Below, piece after piece: positions 10,182-22,362 of a stretch of DNA of 64,000 nt. The notes below the pieces were generated by a model, which did no database searches, was not told where the DNA came from, and saw nothing but the letters and a program-made list of their open reading frames with translations. Each line of letters starts with the position of its first letter. Within the stretch, counting starts at the first letter, position 1. The DNA is taken from contig NC_052478.1 in the NCBI RefSeq assembly GCF_009730915.1, positions 22,022,264-22,086,263 of the forward strand. Reading direction: 5' to 3'. The translations under genes were made by a program, and so were the position numbers. The stretch is from Dioscorea cayenensis subsp. rotundata (taxonomy: Eukaryota; Streptophyta; Magnoliopsida; Dioscoreales; Dioscoreaceae).

Positions 10182-13100
10182 TTAACCCGCTTCGGATGAC
10201 CCCCCTTTCTCATGGACGCCGGCTGCCCTCCGCTCCTTAAGTATGCCGGTAACATACTTTAATCTCAGGTAAGGGACGTCTGTCTGCGGTAGCCGTAGCT
10301 TCTCACCCTAAAGTAATTGCTCGATAAACCGCATGACATAGACGGTGCAATCGACGCTTCCTTGTTTTTGCCGTGGGGTTTCCATGTCGTAAACGAGTGG
10401 GTACTTTGCGGTCGCCGACTCGCCGAACTGCATATCGACAGCCGTATCGAATAGATTCCGCTGTCGAGATATGCAAGTTGAGATTAAGATACCGATTAAA
10501 TAACAAACACTATCAATCTGACATAATTAAAGAACTTACCATGTCCAACGCGTCTGTTTCGTATCCCACGCATGAAGAATAATGCATGTATTCTTGTTTG
10601 TCATTGTCAAGGACGACGACATGGAAGTGGGCATTCATTATTATCGGGAGGATGACAATTTAAACTTCATGCAAGCTGCGCACAACATCTCCGATCATAA
10701 CCATAGTTGTTTCATGTGCGTCATCCTGCTTTGACATAAACAGTGCCAGCGGTCTTGTGATGGAGGCGCGCTTTTTGTAGGGATATGGCACTTTGCTCAT
10801 CGACTTTTGTATTATGCATACAAAAGCGTCCATCACATCATCTGTCACCATCTCCTTACTCTCAAGCAGCGTGTATAATTTGTCCCGTGTGGTGCTGACA
10901 GCGTCATTCTTCCACACGACAGTGCTGAGATTAAACGATAACAGATATAATTAGACCATATTCTAAATATTTAAATGATGTTATCAATGCTCAAATGATA
11001 TTATAAATAAATAAACGTTAAGTATATAAATTAAATGATAACATATAAACATTTAAACACTATCACAAAAAAGTTAAACACTATCATAAAAACTTTAAAC
11101 ACTATCACGAAAACTTTAAACTTACCTGTCCATACGGCAGTTAAGGAAGATCCTTATCAACTCCTGCTCGTATTTGTTAAGACGCGATTGGCCAACCTAT
11201 TTTTTCTTCTTCAGAACGAAGACTTGCCGAGCCGTCTTGTCACAATTTTGATTGGCCTTGATCATCTCCCTCGTTGCTCGGTCGGGGTCTTCATGGGGCA
11301 CTGTCGTTGAGCCTTCACGGTGTTGAGCACCAGCAGCATCTTCCTTCGATGCGGGGACGGCGACAGCATCAACCGCAGACACATCCTTACATGGTTGTTG
11401 TTGTTGTTGGATTGTGTCTGGCTTCGATGCGGTACTGTCCACCACGGCCACGGAAACAAATTCAACGATCTTCTCAGCCGTGGCCACGGCAACAACATCA
11501 ACGGGAGACACACCCTTAGCTTGTTCTTGTTCTTCATGGATTGTGTCCATCTTTGATGCCGCAATCTCGGCAGCCGGTTCCACCGGGTCGGGGATTTCGT
11601 TAACAAGGGAGTAAACGATCTTCTCAACCGCGGCAACGGCCACATCATCTACGATGTCCTCCACCGTCATGGCCATATCATCTCGACGGCAGACTCGATA
11701 TAACATCGATCGCCCGATGGTGTTGCTATTGTTTCATCGTCACCCGGCGGTGGAGACAGAGGCAGTATTGTTCTCCTCTTTTTCGCAAGTCTCTTCGAAT
11801 GTGGCCGTCTTGGAATGGCCACCCCGATGATGTCATCGTCGTCAAATTCCGACGGCTCGTCCGTCCCGGGTGGTTCATTTCTTTGGAGGGACGACGCAGT
11901 CGGTTGTGAACGTCCTTCCAGTGCCTCAACACGAGCGACAAGCGAGGAAACTCGGTCATCAATATCTGGCACGCCTGCATAAGAGTTGCAGTGACATCTT
12001 CGCCTAAGATAGTCGGTGGGGCTGCCACGGTCGGAGGGGCTGCCATGGTCGGGGAGGCTGCCACAATTGGGGGGACTATCGTTGTCGTGGTAGGGGTGGG
12101 GGAGTGCTTATCCGACGTCGAGGAATGCGTGCGCGTGGTGGGCTGAAAGTAGGAGAACGGCGTTGAGCGCGCACGATAGAGGCTACCCTCTCATCCTGCC
12201 TTCGAGCAAGTGGTTCCGGAGCAAAAGCATCCATCCGTCGGTTGGCCCCAACAAATATTTCTTCTTCAGCTTTCGCCAGAACCAGCTCAGGAAACTAACA
12301 TATGTAAATTTTAAAGTTAAACGGAGAACAAAATATTTACACCTTTATGAATAAATTTTAAACTATAAATAATAAAGTTAAACGCTAAATAAAATGGTTA
12401 AACATTAAAGACTTCTGTTAAACATTGTCCATGATTTATTACCTCTTTTTCTTCGAGCGATAACAAATTGGTTTCTACCGTCGCTTGCTTCATGTAACTA
12501 CTTTCACCGTAGCACAGCATCCTTGGGATCTTGCCAAAACGGACTTTCTTTCCCGTTCCGGTCAGCTCGTAAAACCATATGTTAAGCGGGACCGAGCACC
12601 CCTTAATATATCCTGTGTTGGTCTTCTTCCCGGCGCATCTATCTTGTACTCGAGCGGCTGCGTGTGGAATGTCCTCCATCAGCCACTTGTGCGTCGTCTG
12701 CGCCCATGCGTATCGCCCCATGGCGGGTAGATCATCGACATAATCAACGATCCAGTTCGGAACCGAGCATGATTTATTTGGGAAGAGGACTGTACCCATG
12801 AGGTGCACCATTAGGAGTTTGACAAAATTATCTTCTTCCCCCCTCTATCAAACAAGTTGAACAAGAGTGCTCTAGATGGAGTCTCTGTGTCTCTCGTAGG
12901 TTTTTGATAAATACCTCCCTTCGAACGCTGAGCGGGTTTTCTTCTTCTGAAACACGACTTCGTCGCCATCGCAACGCAGACCAAGAACGAGGGCCACATC
13001 CTGAGGCCTGAAACTCAGCAGGCTTTTCCCGATCCTGAATTTATTGGTGCGACCATCGTACCTTTGCAGTAGAGGATCAAGAAGGGCCCTCTCTTGGTAT

Positions 13101-13273
13101 ATAGTTTCCAGCTCAGTGAATGCTGCAAACGGTGTCCTTCGGATGATCTCCCAGTGTCGAGGGGTCATGTTATCTTTCAATTCAGCTAAGGTCTCCACTA
13201 CCGGTGTCAAATAACATCGCCCATTAACTAGGTTGACCGCCATAGTCACAAGCCTGCGACAATAACAACACAT
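10182..13273 (-). pseudogene. Decayed mobile-domain / Ulp1-like cysteine protease gene of the MULE
   Basis: The N-part (13273-12872, then 12811-12425) matches the DUF1985/plant-mobile-domain type carried by ULP-MULEs (FRIGKSLLSFRPQDVALVLGL, then PNWIVDYVDDLP and GSVPLN-type text). The middle (12064-11200) is a low-complexity Ala/Val/Asp linker with two or three copies of a roughly 128-bp unit. The C-part is a C48 peptidase core: the His motif AHFHVVVLD at 10629-10606, with its Asp and HYSS just after, and the Cys motif GSVDCTVYVMRFIE with Cys at 10349-10347. That is the SUMO-protease His-Asp-Cys triad. Introns occur at about 12425-12300, 11125-10930 and 10545-10460. Breaks: frame change near 12850, an in-frame TAA at about 10663 and a TAG at 10310; open sequence continues to a TAA at 10182. 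Function in relatives is unknown; deSUMOylation is only inferred. Confidence 0.75.
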
Positions 13274-13309
13274 TCAACATGCACTATTGACAAATGTTTA
13301 AGAGAAAAT

Positions 13310-13460
13310 ATAAGATTTTAAATGGTAACCTTCAGTTATTAAATAGAGATATCAATTGTTAAACAGAGACCTAGTTTATTAAACAGAGACAATAATACTT
13401 AAACAGAGACAAGAAAATTTAAACTGTAACATCTCATTTCTTAAACGTAAACCTCATTTG
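13310..13460. repeat. TTAAACAGAGAC microrepeats, right block
   Basis: Upstream of the Ulp1-like gene start, TTAAACAGAGAC occurs three times within about 60 bp (13360-13415), with variants TTAAATAGAGAT and TTTAAACTGTAAC on either side. Confidence 0.6.
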
Positions 13461-14188
13461 CAAAACTGCAACCATATCAAATGAAAGGGGAAATGTATAT
13501 TATAAATATTACACAAATCATAACAATCGAAATAACTATTTCGATAGTGTATACAGACGAAAGCGCAAAACAACACAAAACCCTAGCCGAGAAATTGCCC
13601 TACAGACTAACAAAACCCCAGCCGAGAAATCCCCCTGCAGACTTCAATATCTTCCAACAAAAATATGAGCACAAAACGAAACCGAAAAAAATCTTTCTTT
13701 TGTAATGGAATAGTTACCATAAAACCATACTCAATACCTTAGATTGCAAACAGATTAAATGCCAACTACTTGCGTGGGACTTCTCCTTCGAGATACCGGT
13801 GGAAAGGAAAAAAAGTCTGCAATTACGGAGGTTGCGCGATGAGAGACAACTCGGAGGCAGCTTGGAAATGGAAAAAGCGAAGACGCGAGTTGAGAAAAAA
13901 ATTCGATAGCTGACTCGATGAAATTCCTCTCTTGGGGTTACCATACGGAAACCCCCCCCCACCCACTTCCTCTTATACCGCCGAAATGGCTGCAGTCATG
14001 ACTCCCCATGCAAGGGCATTTCCGTCCATAAAATTTGAAATTCACTCTGTTGACATCCTTTTTTTTTTTTGGGTTGAAAAACATAGAATTAAAAAGGCAG
14101 GGGTATTTGGGGAGTACAAAACTAACGGGGTGTTTTTGGTAATATGGCAAATTTAGGGGGTGTTTTTGACAATTTCCACTTCTATTTA

Positions 14189-14693
14189 TGACTCTAGCAT
14201 TTATTAATACCTTATTAAGAAAATATTAGTAAACAATGTTATTTTTAACAACTAGTATTCTAGTATATAATAAAATATTTGATTAAGCTTTCAAGTAAGT
14301 GAATTTTATGAAAACTTTTGTGATTTTTTTTGTTTTACTTTTAACAAAATCTACAGGTTACGTTGTGATTTGTGTAAGTATAGAATTAATATCTCACACA
14401 TCTTTGCTCTTATTTTGTATAACTGTATAAGTAAATTTTTTTTAGTATAATTTATATACCTGATAGAAAGGACCTGATATCATAAACCAAAATATTATTG
14501 GTAAAATTTATAATTATTGCTTATAAATTATTATTTAATTATTCAAAATATTTTCAAATATATCTATTTTTTCTCAATACTCAATTATTTTTAAATTTGC
14601 AAAAATATATATACATATATATTTTTTTTTCTTAAAAATCAAATGTTTCCAATAAATTTACCTATGCCAGGGAGGGAGGGTTGCTTTTGGATC
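14189..14693. other. AT-rich spacer between MULE and LINE
   Basis: About 500 bp of host sequence left between the right MULE TSD and the left LINE TSD. It is very AT-rich with poly-T tracts. No gene or repeat was recognised. Confidence 0.5.
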
Positions 14694-17600
14694 AACACAA
14701 GCAAATTATGCTAAACTTTCCGCTCTTCAACGCCAGAGCAACATTAAATGGGCTCAGCGTGCTCGTTTAAGCTGGGTCTCTGACGGCGACAAAAACACTA
14801 GCTTCTTTCATGCTATTTATCGAACCCGTTCTCATTTCAATCACATTTCTCAAATCGAGGATGTTAATGGTATTGTTTATAGGGATCCCAACGGCGTTGA
14901 ACAAGCTTTTACAAATTATTATAAAAATCTCTGGAGCAGCCCTTCGGATAATATCTGCATCAATTTGGACGAGCTTCCACCTGATATTCCCAGAATCTCC
15001 GATTCTGATAGCGATTTCCTTATCCGCAATGTTACTCTCGAGGAAGTCCATCAATCTTTGCTTGATCTTCCTTGCGTAAGTCCCCCGGACCCGACGGTTT
15101 TAATGTGGAGTTTTTTTCAAAGCTTATTGGTCTATCGTGGGTATCCATCTTTTTTTAAGGCTATTCAATACTTTTTCAAAACTTCTTTCATCCCTTCATC
15201 TTGGGGTAAAACTTTCGTCGTTCTCATTCATAAAAAAGATAGTCCTAAAACGGTTTCAGATTTTCGTCCCATTTCTCTTTGCAATGTGTGTTTCAAAGTT
15301 CTTTCTAAGTTGCTTGCTAATAGACTCAAAAGAGTTCTTCCCAAAGCATCATTGGTCGAGAGCAAGTTGGTTTTGTGTCTTCTAGGTGCTCTTCCGATAA
15401 CATCATTGCCGTGCAAGAGGTTGTTCATTCGATTGAGTCTGATACTAATAGCCCCCCTAGGATGATTCTTAAAATTGATATCGAAAAGGCATACGATACC
15501 ATCAATTGGAGTGCAATTCTTACCATTCTTAGGAAAATGAATTTTCCCCAACTCTGGGTCTCTTGGATTGAATCTTGTCTTAAGGCTTGTTCATTTTCTC
15601 TTCTAGTTAATGGTAACCCATCTCCATGGTTCTGTTCTTCTAGAGGAGTGCGGCAAGGTGATCCCATTTCTTCTTACTTGTTCATTATTGTGTCTCAAAC
15701 TCTCACTACCTTGCTCAACTTCGGGTCTTGACGCAATCTCATCCCACGGCTTTAATAACTCTCTCGAGTCAAAAATTTCAATCACTTAATGTATGCGGAT
15801 GATTTAATTCTTATCACCCATGCTACCGTGAAAAGTCTGCTCGAAACGTTTGCACTTGCTTAAAAATTTACGGCAATTACTCTGGCGAGTTTCCTAACTA
15901 TACTAAATCCAAAATTTACTTCCCTTCTTGGATGAATAAGCATATTATCAGTCGGATTTGTAACGTTTTGCATCTCAGGCAAGACTCTTTCCCTTTCAAG
16001 TATCTAGGGGTTTTTATTTCTCCTAAAAGGTTAGCTCCGATTACTTTTCAGCCACTGATTGATAAAGTCTCTTGCTTAGCTTTTAAATGGTCCAAGTATC
16101 ACCTTTCCCCTGCTGCCAAAGAGATCATGATCAATTCTGTCATGTTAGCAATTCTTGTTTACACTCTTATAGTTTATCCCATCCCTGATTCAATCCTGAC
16201 TGACATTTCCAAAGTTGTGAGAAAGTTCTTCTGGTCCAGGAATGGTAATGGAAAGGGCATCCACAATGTGAGTTGGAGTATTATATCCGAAGGTAAGTCT
16301 GATGGGGGCTTAGGTATCAAAAATATTCACCTTGCCAAGCATTCTCTTATGTCTAAAAACATTTTCAAATACTTAAACAAGCATGATTGTCTTTGGGTTG
16401 ATATTGTGCTTCATAAATATGGTGAAATGAATTTCTGGCTTGATCCTGTCCCGGCCAAATGCTCTTGGTTCTTCAGGGGTTTATGCAAATCTGCATTTGT
16501 TATCAAAAATCATTGCAAAATCAATAATGTTAATCCTCTAAACACCTCTTTTCTCTGGGACCCTTGGCTGTTTGAGATCCCACTTGCACTTAAGCCTACT
16601 TATCTTAACATGAATGTTGATTTGAATGGGATTTCTCTTTCTGATTTTACTTCTTCTGATCACTGGTCTGTTTATGAATTTAGTCATATCTTTGGTAATA
16701 CTGCTGATAATTTGGAGTTGCCTTCAGTTACTATCAATCAAAACTCTGAGAATCATTGGATTTGGTTCTCTAATGCTTCTAATATCAAAATATCTTCAGC
16801 TGTTTATCACACGTTGAATAAGCATCCTGTTTGTTACAATGATTGGATTGGTTGGAATATTATTTGGAGCATTCCTGTTGCTCCCAAAATAAAACACTTC
16901 ATTTGGCTTTGTTTGAGAGGCAGGCTATCCACTTCTGTTTTCCTGCACAGCATTCACCTTGGTCCTGACAATCCCTGTGTTTTCTGTGGTATCCATCATG
17001 AAACTATTGATCACATTCTTTATCAATGCGATAGAATTAGAGAAATTTGGGAGCATGTAAACAGAATCCTTAAATCCTCCTTTAATTTCTCTGGTGGCTT
17101 TTCTTCTGGTAATTGGGTTATTGAGCATAAGCATTCCAAGTTCAATTTAGCAGTCATTGCTGCTTGTGCTTTGTTTATTTGGGTGTGCCGTTGTGATTAT
17201 ATTTTCAGGGACACTCGTCCCATCTTTTCCAGCATTGTCTCCAAAGCTGTTGCTCATGTTGAAGAATACCATTGGTGTAATTCTAAAATGTTGGGTAGAA
17301 AACTCATGCTGTCCAACTTCTCTTCCGAGGATGACTACTTCTTGTTCTCTCATGCAGCATCTGATCAATCCACCGGGGTAAGTTCAACAGGATTCTTTTT
17401 TTCAAACGCTAATTATAAAATTTCTCTTGCTGGCAGCTCCTCCAGACAATTTTCTAACCGGCATTTGGACGCAATTATTGCTGTGGAAGTCGCTCTTCAA
17501 GCCGCGCTGGATCTCCACATCCCGGTGAAGCATGTTCTTTGCGATCACGCTGCCGTCATACAACTCCTGAATTGCTCGGATCACATCTCTTCGTGGCGAT

Positions 17601-17916
17601 TCGAGGCTCAAGTTAGCAACCTTAAGTTCTTACTCGACGCATGCGGTCATCCCCAAATACACATTATACCCTCGCTGGACGGATATCCGGCAGCCAACCT
17701 CGCAACTTACGGACTAATACATCATCAGCTCAATCTTTTTCTATTCGGCAAAGACCTTCCGTTTTGGATTATGAAATCATTTCGTAGTTTCGGTTTTAGC
17801 TTTTAATTATGTTTCTAGTTTTGTGTTTAGTTCTCAGATTAGTATCTTTGTCTTCGTTTACTTTTAATACATAGCTTCCCCAGTTGGAGAGGTTCTTCAA
17901 AAACACAAGCAAATTA
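14694..17916 (+). mobile_element. 5'-truncated L1-type LINE with exact 15-bp TSD
   Basis: The 15-bp word AACACAAGCAAATTA is present at 14694-14708 and 17902-17916 and encloses 14709-17901. The body starts inside ORF2, before the reverse transcriptase, so ORF1 and the endonuclease are missing. This is usual for target-primed insertions that stop early. The 3' end has a short UTR after the ORF2 stop (17806) and finishes TTCTTCAAA with only a very short A tail. The LINE and the MULE are separate insertions about 500 bp apart. Confidence 0.85.
14709..17806 (+). pseudogene. LINE ORF2 remnant: reverse transcriptase, zinc-binding domain, RNase H
   Basis: The N-terminal side reads QRQSNIKWAQRARLSWVSDGD and the SFFHAIYR motif of plant L1 ORF2. 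Reverse transcriptase blocks follow: FRPISLCN near 15265, KIDIEKAYDTINW near 15472 (catalytic Asp), RQGDPISSYLF near 15650, and LMYADDLILIT near 15788 (YADD active site). After that come the conserved KYLGVFISPKR segment, a zf-RVT zinc-binding module (CVFCG...H...C, about 16970-17030) and a weak RNase H-like end. Frame changes near 15080, 15360 and 15730 break the ORF; the last 624 codons (15932-17806) are still open. Inactive. Confidence 0.85.
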
Positions 17917-20900
17917 ACGATATAAATTTTGTTTGCCTCCAAATAAACATTAAGGCAAGTCCCTGTGAATAACTTGACGAGCTAGGGAAGAACACCCCTT
18001 AATGAAGACATACAAAATCAGTTAGACTAAAATCCCACTTAGCTAGACAATGGAGCACTTAATTGATTGCTCGCTCTTCTAACAAAAGCAAAGGAACAAG
18101 ATGTAAAACATCTCCTCAGGTAAAGTATGTCTTCAATTAGCAAACACACTGGAGGTGTGTTAGAAAAGTACTCAAGTTCCATAATTGAGAGATTAGTAAC
18201 ATGCAATCAGCATCCACAATTAATTGAGAGAAGGTAACATCCAAAGCCATATGCATACCCATTAAACTGCAGTTCTTTTAGCACATTCTGGTGAAATTGG
18301 TGCAAAGATTTTATTTTATTTTATTTTTTTAAAATTACAAAAGAATTCCCAAGGAGCTAGCTGACAACAAAAACAAACTTAAACAGAAGATACAATTGAA
18401 TAGATGCGAGCTCAGCTTCTAGGCTTGAATGTTTAATATCACTTGAAGCTCTTGTGACTTGTGAGGATGTTTGACACTCTTTACCTCCCAGAATAATGGA
18501 AACCTAGACCACAAAATAAATCTCTATCAATCCAAGATGCATCAGTCAATATTGAGATGTGAACATTAGGGTGCAAAGATCTTCTTAGCAGCAGATAACA
18601 TTACAAGGCCTTCGTTAAGTTATTCCTGGTTGCAGCCCCAATTCAAAGCAATAATTTCCATTCTGTCTCATGTTTCCCTTTTTTAATTAAACTGTCTGAA
18701 TTTGCACTCTTTGCATTTGCATTAAATACCAAAAAAAAAAATAATAAAAAAAAAATAAAAAAAAATAAATCCGTTGTCTTTATTATTATCTCCAAATCAT
18801 CTTCGTTTAAACTTTGAACTCATGAGCCGGTCTCTCGTTTGCTCATCTAAACATCCAAGTGATTCAGATTTGTCACGCATGCAATGTGGAATTCTTGAAC
18901 ATAACATTACATTTTTCACATAAATGCTTTTGTAGTACTTTTGGGAGGTAAAATAATAACCGGTAACAGGATAACATTTGAAAAATCTGAAGCTTATTTT
19001 GAAAAAAAGTTGAGCTCATCATATGATGATGCTGCTGCTCGCAGCTCGCTATTTATATTTATCTATTCCTTTTCATGTATAATCATTGATCCTTTCCTCA
19101 CACTTAACAAATTCGTTGCTTATTCATTTTTTTTTTTTTAAAAAAAAACCTTAACCGGCAGCAAATAAAACATCTGTTAAGAAATAGGCTGGTCACTGGT
19201 GAAGCACCAGTTTATCTAAAAAAAACTGTTGTTTTGATTTCTGGTCATATATCTTGTAATTAATGCATTCTAAACACTGCTGAGAATTAACCCAAGTTGA
19301 ACGCGCGGCGCAACAGGTGCTGTCCATCTGCCACCTTGTTCCTATGTGATATATTGGCTCGCTTACATATGTACTTGCTTGTCTGGTTTTTTCAAAACCA
19401 TAGTTCGATAAGTCCATCAAAGTTCAGTGCAAAAACTAAAAGAGTATAGGAAGAAGGAGAAGAACGAGCAGCAGCAGCAGCAGCAGCAACAGTTACAGAA
19501 CAAGGGGACAAGCAAATATATTAATATAAATATCATAGTGTTATGTGATCGATGTGTGATAAGAAGCAGGGCATTGGTGGCAGTGGTGACCATTCTTTGG
19601 CTTTGGTCTTGGTCTTGATGAAGAAAAGACAGCGATTAGCACAACATTTGAAGCAGAAGGACATTGTGTTTTGTGATTGAAACATGCAGCAGCGCATTGA
19701 CACATTTTTCTGGCTTGGATTTTCCCACCCTTACACATCATTCAGGCCCTTGCTAGGGACCATCACTTTCTACCTCCCTAGCCACAGCATGTCCTCCAAT
19801 TTCTAGGCCACTACCATCTCACACCATTTGCTTTCATTTGTCTTTAAATTATTATTCTTTAATTATATGCAGATATATTGATAAGCTTGAAGTATGAAGA
19901 CAAGACAGGGCAATAGTTAAAGCCAAGCACAACTTGGCTTCCTTTCCCCCATGCACTCAAATGCACTATATAAATGCAGCCACCCCCACTCCCCAAGGAC
20001 AGGACAGGAGGCAGGAGCCATCTGATGGAATCAACTCATGGACCTCTCATTAACAATTACTCACAATTAACTATTAACTATACTAACAAGTAAGAATCAA
20101 GAATCCTGGTTCTCTGTTTTCCTTGGACCTCTCATGAACTTATTGTCCTGTGCTAATTAAATTTGTGTTTGTTTTTCGGGACATTGATGAGAATCTGGTT
20201 ATATGTAAACGTGCCCCGCCAAGGGAGACCAGGAAACGGAAGGATGGTGACAATGCGAGTTAATAATGGTCTTTGTTTTGTTGAGACAGGGCATGCATGA
20301 ACATAATAATACTAGAACTAGCACTAGCAGTAGCACTAGCAGTAGCAGTAGGGGGCTCAACACTACAGCAAAAGGGTGGACAGGGTTTATATACGTACAC
20401 AAGGGAGGAACAAATGGTGGCCATCCCATCCCATTCTGTTCATTTAAGTTAAAAGCCTTGGTTGGACCTAGTATACATTTGGTCCCCCCTCTGCACCATT
20501 ACTAGTCTACCACCACATTCAATGACAAAATTAAACAACCATGAAGAGGTTGGGGGTTGGTCCATAGACTCCATACTCCATTTGGACTATTGCCATTGCC
20601 CACTTGTAGTCTTGCACTAACAATCAATCAATGTATGCTTCATGCTTGCCTTTATTTTAATTTACCAAACCAAAACCAAAACAGATCTCGTGACTCCAGT
20701 CTAATTAGTGCAAATTAACGGAACCTGGATCAAACTCTCATTCACTCACTTACTCACTGGGTCTCAACTTCACTGATTTCCATGGAAATAGAATGCCAAT
20801 GTTGGAATCTGAACCATATGATCGGATGGATCTGGCGGGTCTTACATGAAAAGCGTGAAGAAGAAGAGGAATCCATGGCATGAGATCATCACATATCCAT

Positions 20901-21182
20901 TTGATTTGATCATAATGTATATGAGCCGTCACTGTTCCGAATCCGGTCAGACTTTGTATTTGCAGTCGCAGTTGCAGTGGTCCAACGTGCTAGGACAAGC
21001 TCCATCAACCACAGTTGCAGGCCTACCCATATATATATAGTTATTTATTTATTTATTTATTTATTGGGTCTAGGTTGCGCACCCACCCAAAATCCACCCA
21101 GGAGATTTTGGCCCCAGATTTGGCTCTTGTATGGTCCATAGGGACGTGACGGACAAACTTTGGGTTTAGCCCGGTCGACATG

Positions 21183-21218
<36 letters not shown>

Positions 21219-22300
21219 GTAACACATAAACATCCTCTACTATAGATATGGTGTAGGCACTAGGCAGGCTGCAGCTCCAAGGCGAGGACGTGTCAAGCAT
21301 GTCTGACTCCACTTCACTCTATTGCTACTTCACTGTTATATTGTCACATGGCAAATCCCAACCATATGATTTGACTCATCAGATGAATCAATCCATTTCA
21401 TTAGTTCTTCCAATATATATTCATCAGTTTGGTTTGCAGGTTCACGAGGAGCAACAGTCCTCCTTATTCCAATAGTGTGTGTGTTTGTGTGCAATGTGCA
21501 TACTTATTCCTTACTTGGATCCATCGTATCTTTCTTTCTCTCTGACACAAACCAACTACATTTACAAGTAATCCATTAATCTTTACTGGCAGTAATAGTA
21601 GTAGTAATAATAATAATAATAATATTTTTTACTATTCCGAGCGTGTCCTGAAACAGAATGCCAGAATTGAAAACATGTTAATAAATAATTACAGTAAAAA
21701 AAAAAAGGCTAAAGACGTGGGGCTCGAAACGCAAATGGGAATGCAAAAGGCATAGGGGTGGGTGAGGGTGAGGCATGGTTCGTCCCCGTCCCTCCGATTT
21801 AGAGGGCGGTGTGGATAGATGAGTGCGTTGGTGGGGCCATAATGCTTTACGAGTGGACAAGGACAGGGACAAACAAATCTTTGGGTGAAGGCCAAGCAAG
21901 GGATCATCCACGCACGAACACAACAAGCCAATTTTCATTCTTGGGAACAAGGAAGAAGAGATCACTTTTAAATTTCTTTACCCTCTCCAATCATCCACTT
22001 CTTCATGCTCCCCTCCCACATCTTATCATTCATTTCAATTTCAATTTCAATTAAGAATCTCACTTCCCAGGTACCACCTTTCTATTTATTTTATTTATTC
22101 TCATTACTAAATTAAATAGAAATAAAAAAAGGAAAAAAAGGAATTTTTATTAAATGATTTATTTAATTTATTTATATATTATTAGCTGGTGTTGTGCCTA
22201 TTTATTTCTTCGGTTACACCGCCTTCTCTCGTCTACCTTGATGCCTGAGCCCGTTCTCCCCCCAAAGTAATCAATCTGACTCTCTCTCTTTCTCTCTCTT
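17917..22300. other. Long spacer with simple repeats, no supported gene
   Basis: No protein gene was recognised. The stretch holds an A-rich tract (18730-18770), CAG repeats (about 19470-19490), short AGCACTAGCAGT repeats (20305-20350), a TTTA run (21041-21064), a TTA run (21186-21218) and an AAT run (about 21605-21625). Small open frames here have low-complexity content and no homology I recognise. Confidence 0.5.
19967..19974 (+). promoter_or_regulatory. Isolated TATA-box-like site
   Basis: TATATAAA sits in a C-rich context (CCTTTCCCCCATGCACTCAA upstream, GCAGCCACCCCCACTCCCC downstream), as in plant core promoters. The word AATGCAC/ATGCACT is repeated just before it. No ORF of note follows within 500 bp, so any product would be non-coding or very small. 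Weak inference. Confidence 0.3.
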
Positions 22301-22362
22301 TCCCACCCACGAGTTCGTGACCCAAAAACAAAGACAACGACAATATAAAAAAAAGCCCTATT

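Larger units (their letters stand above)
5344..14188. mobile_element. Mutator-like element carrying transposase and Ulp1-like genes
   Basis: The 9-bp word TTCTATTTA occurs at 5344-5352 and 14180-14188 and brackets an 8827-bp unit (5353-14179). A TSD of 9 bp is the hallmark of MULEs. The ends are only weakly inverted: the left begins GGTAAAATT and the right, reverse-complemented, begins GTGGAAATTGTC, and both run into C-rich AAAAAC(A)CCCC stretches. This fits a MULE with degenerate or no terminal inverted repeats. Inside are a MuDR-type transposase gene (+) and a gene with a mobile-domain-like N-part and an Ulp1/C48 peptidase C-part (-), facing each other. This cargo is known from plant Kaonashi-type (ULP-bearing) MULEs. 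Both genes are broken, so the copy is not autonomous. Confidence 0.8.

Noticed and set aside
19541-19741. Cysteine-containing 66-codon frame on the minus strand
   Set aside because: The Cys spacing fits no peptide family I know, there is no signal peptide, and flanking sequence is low complexity.
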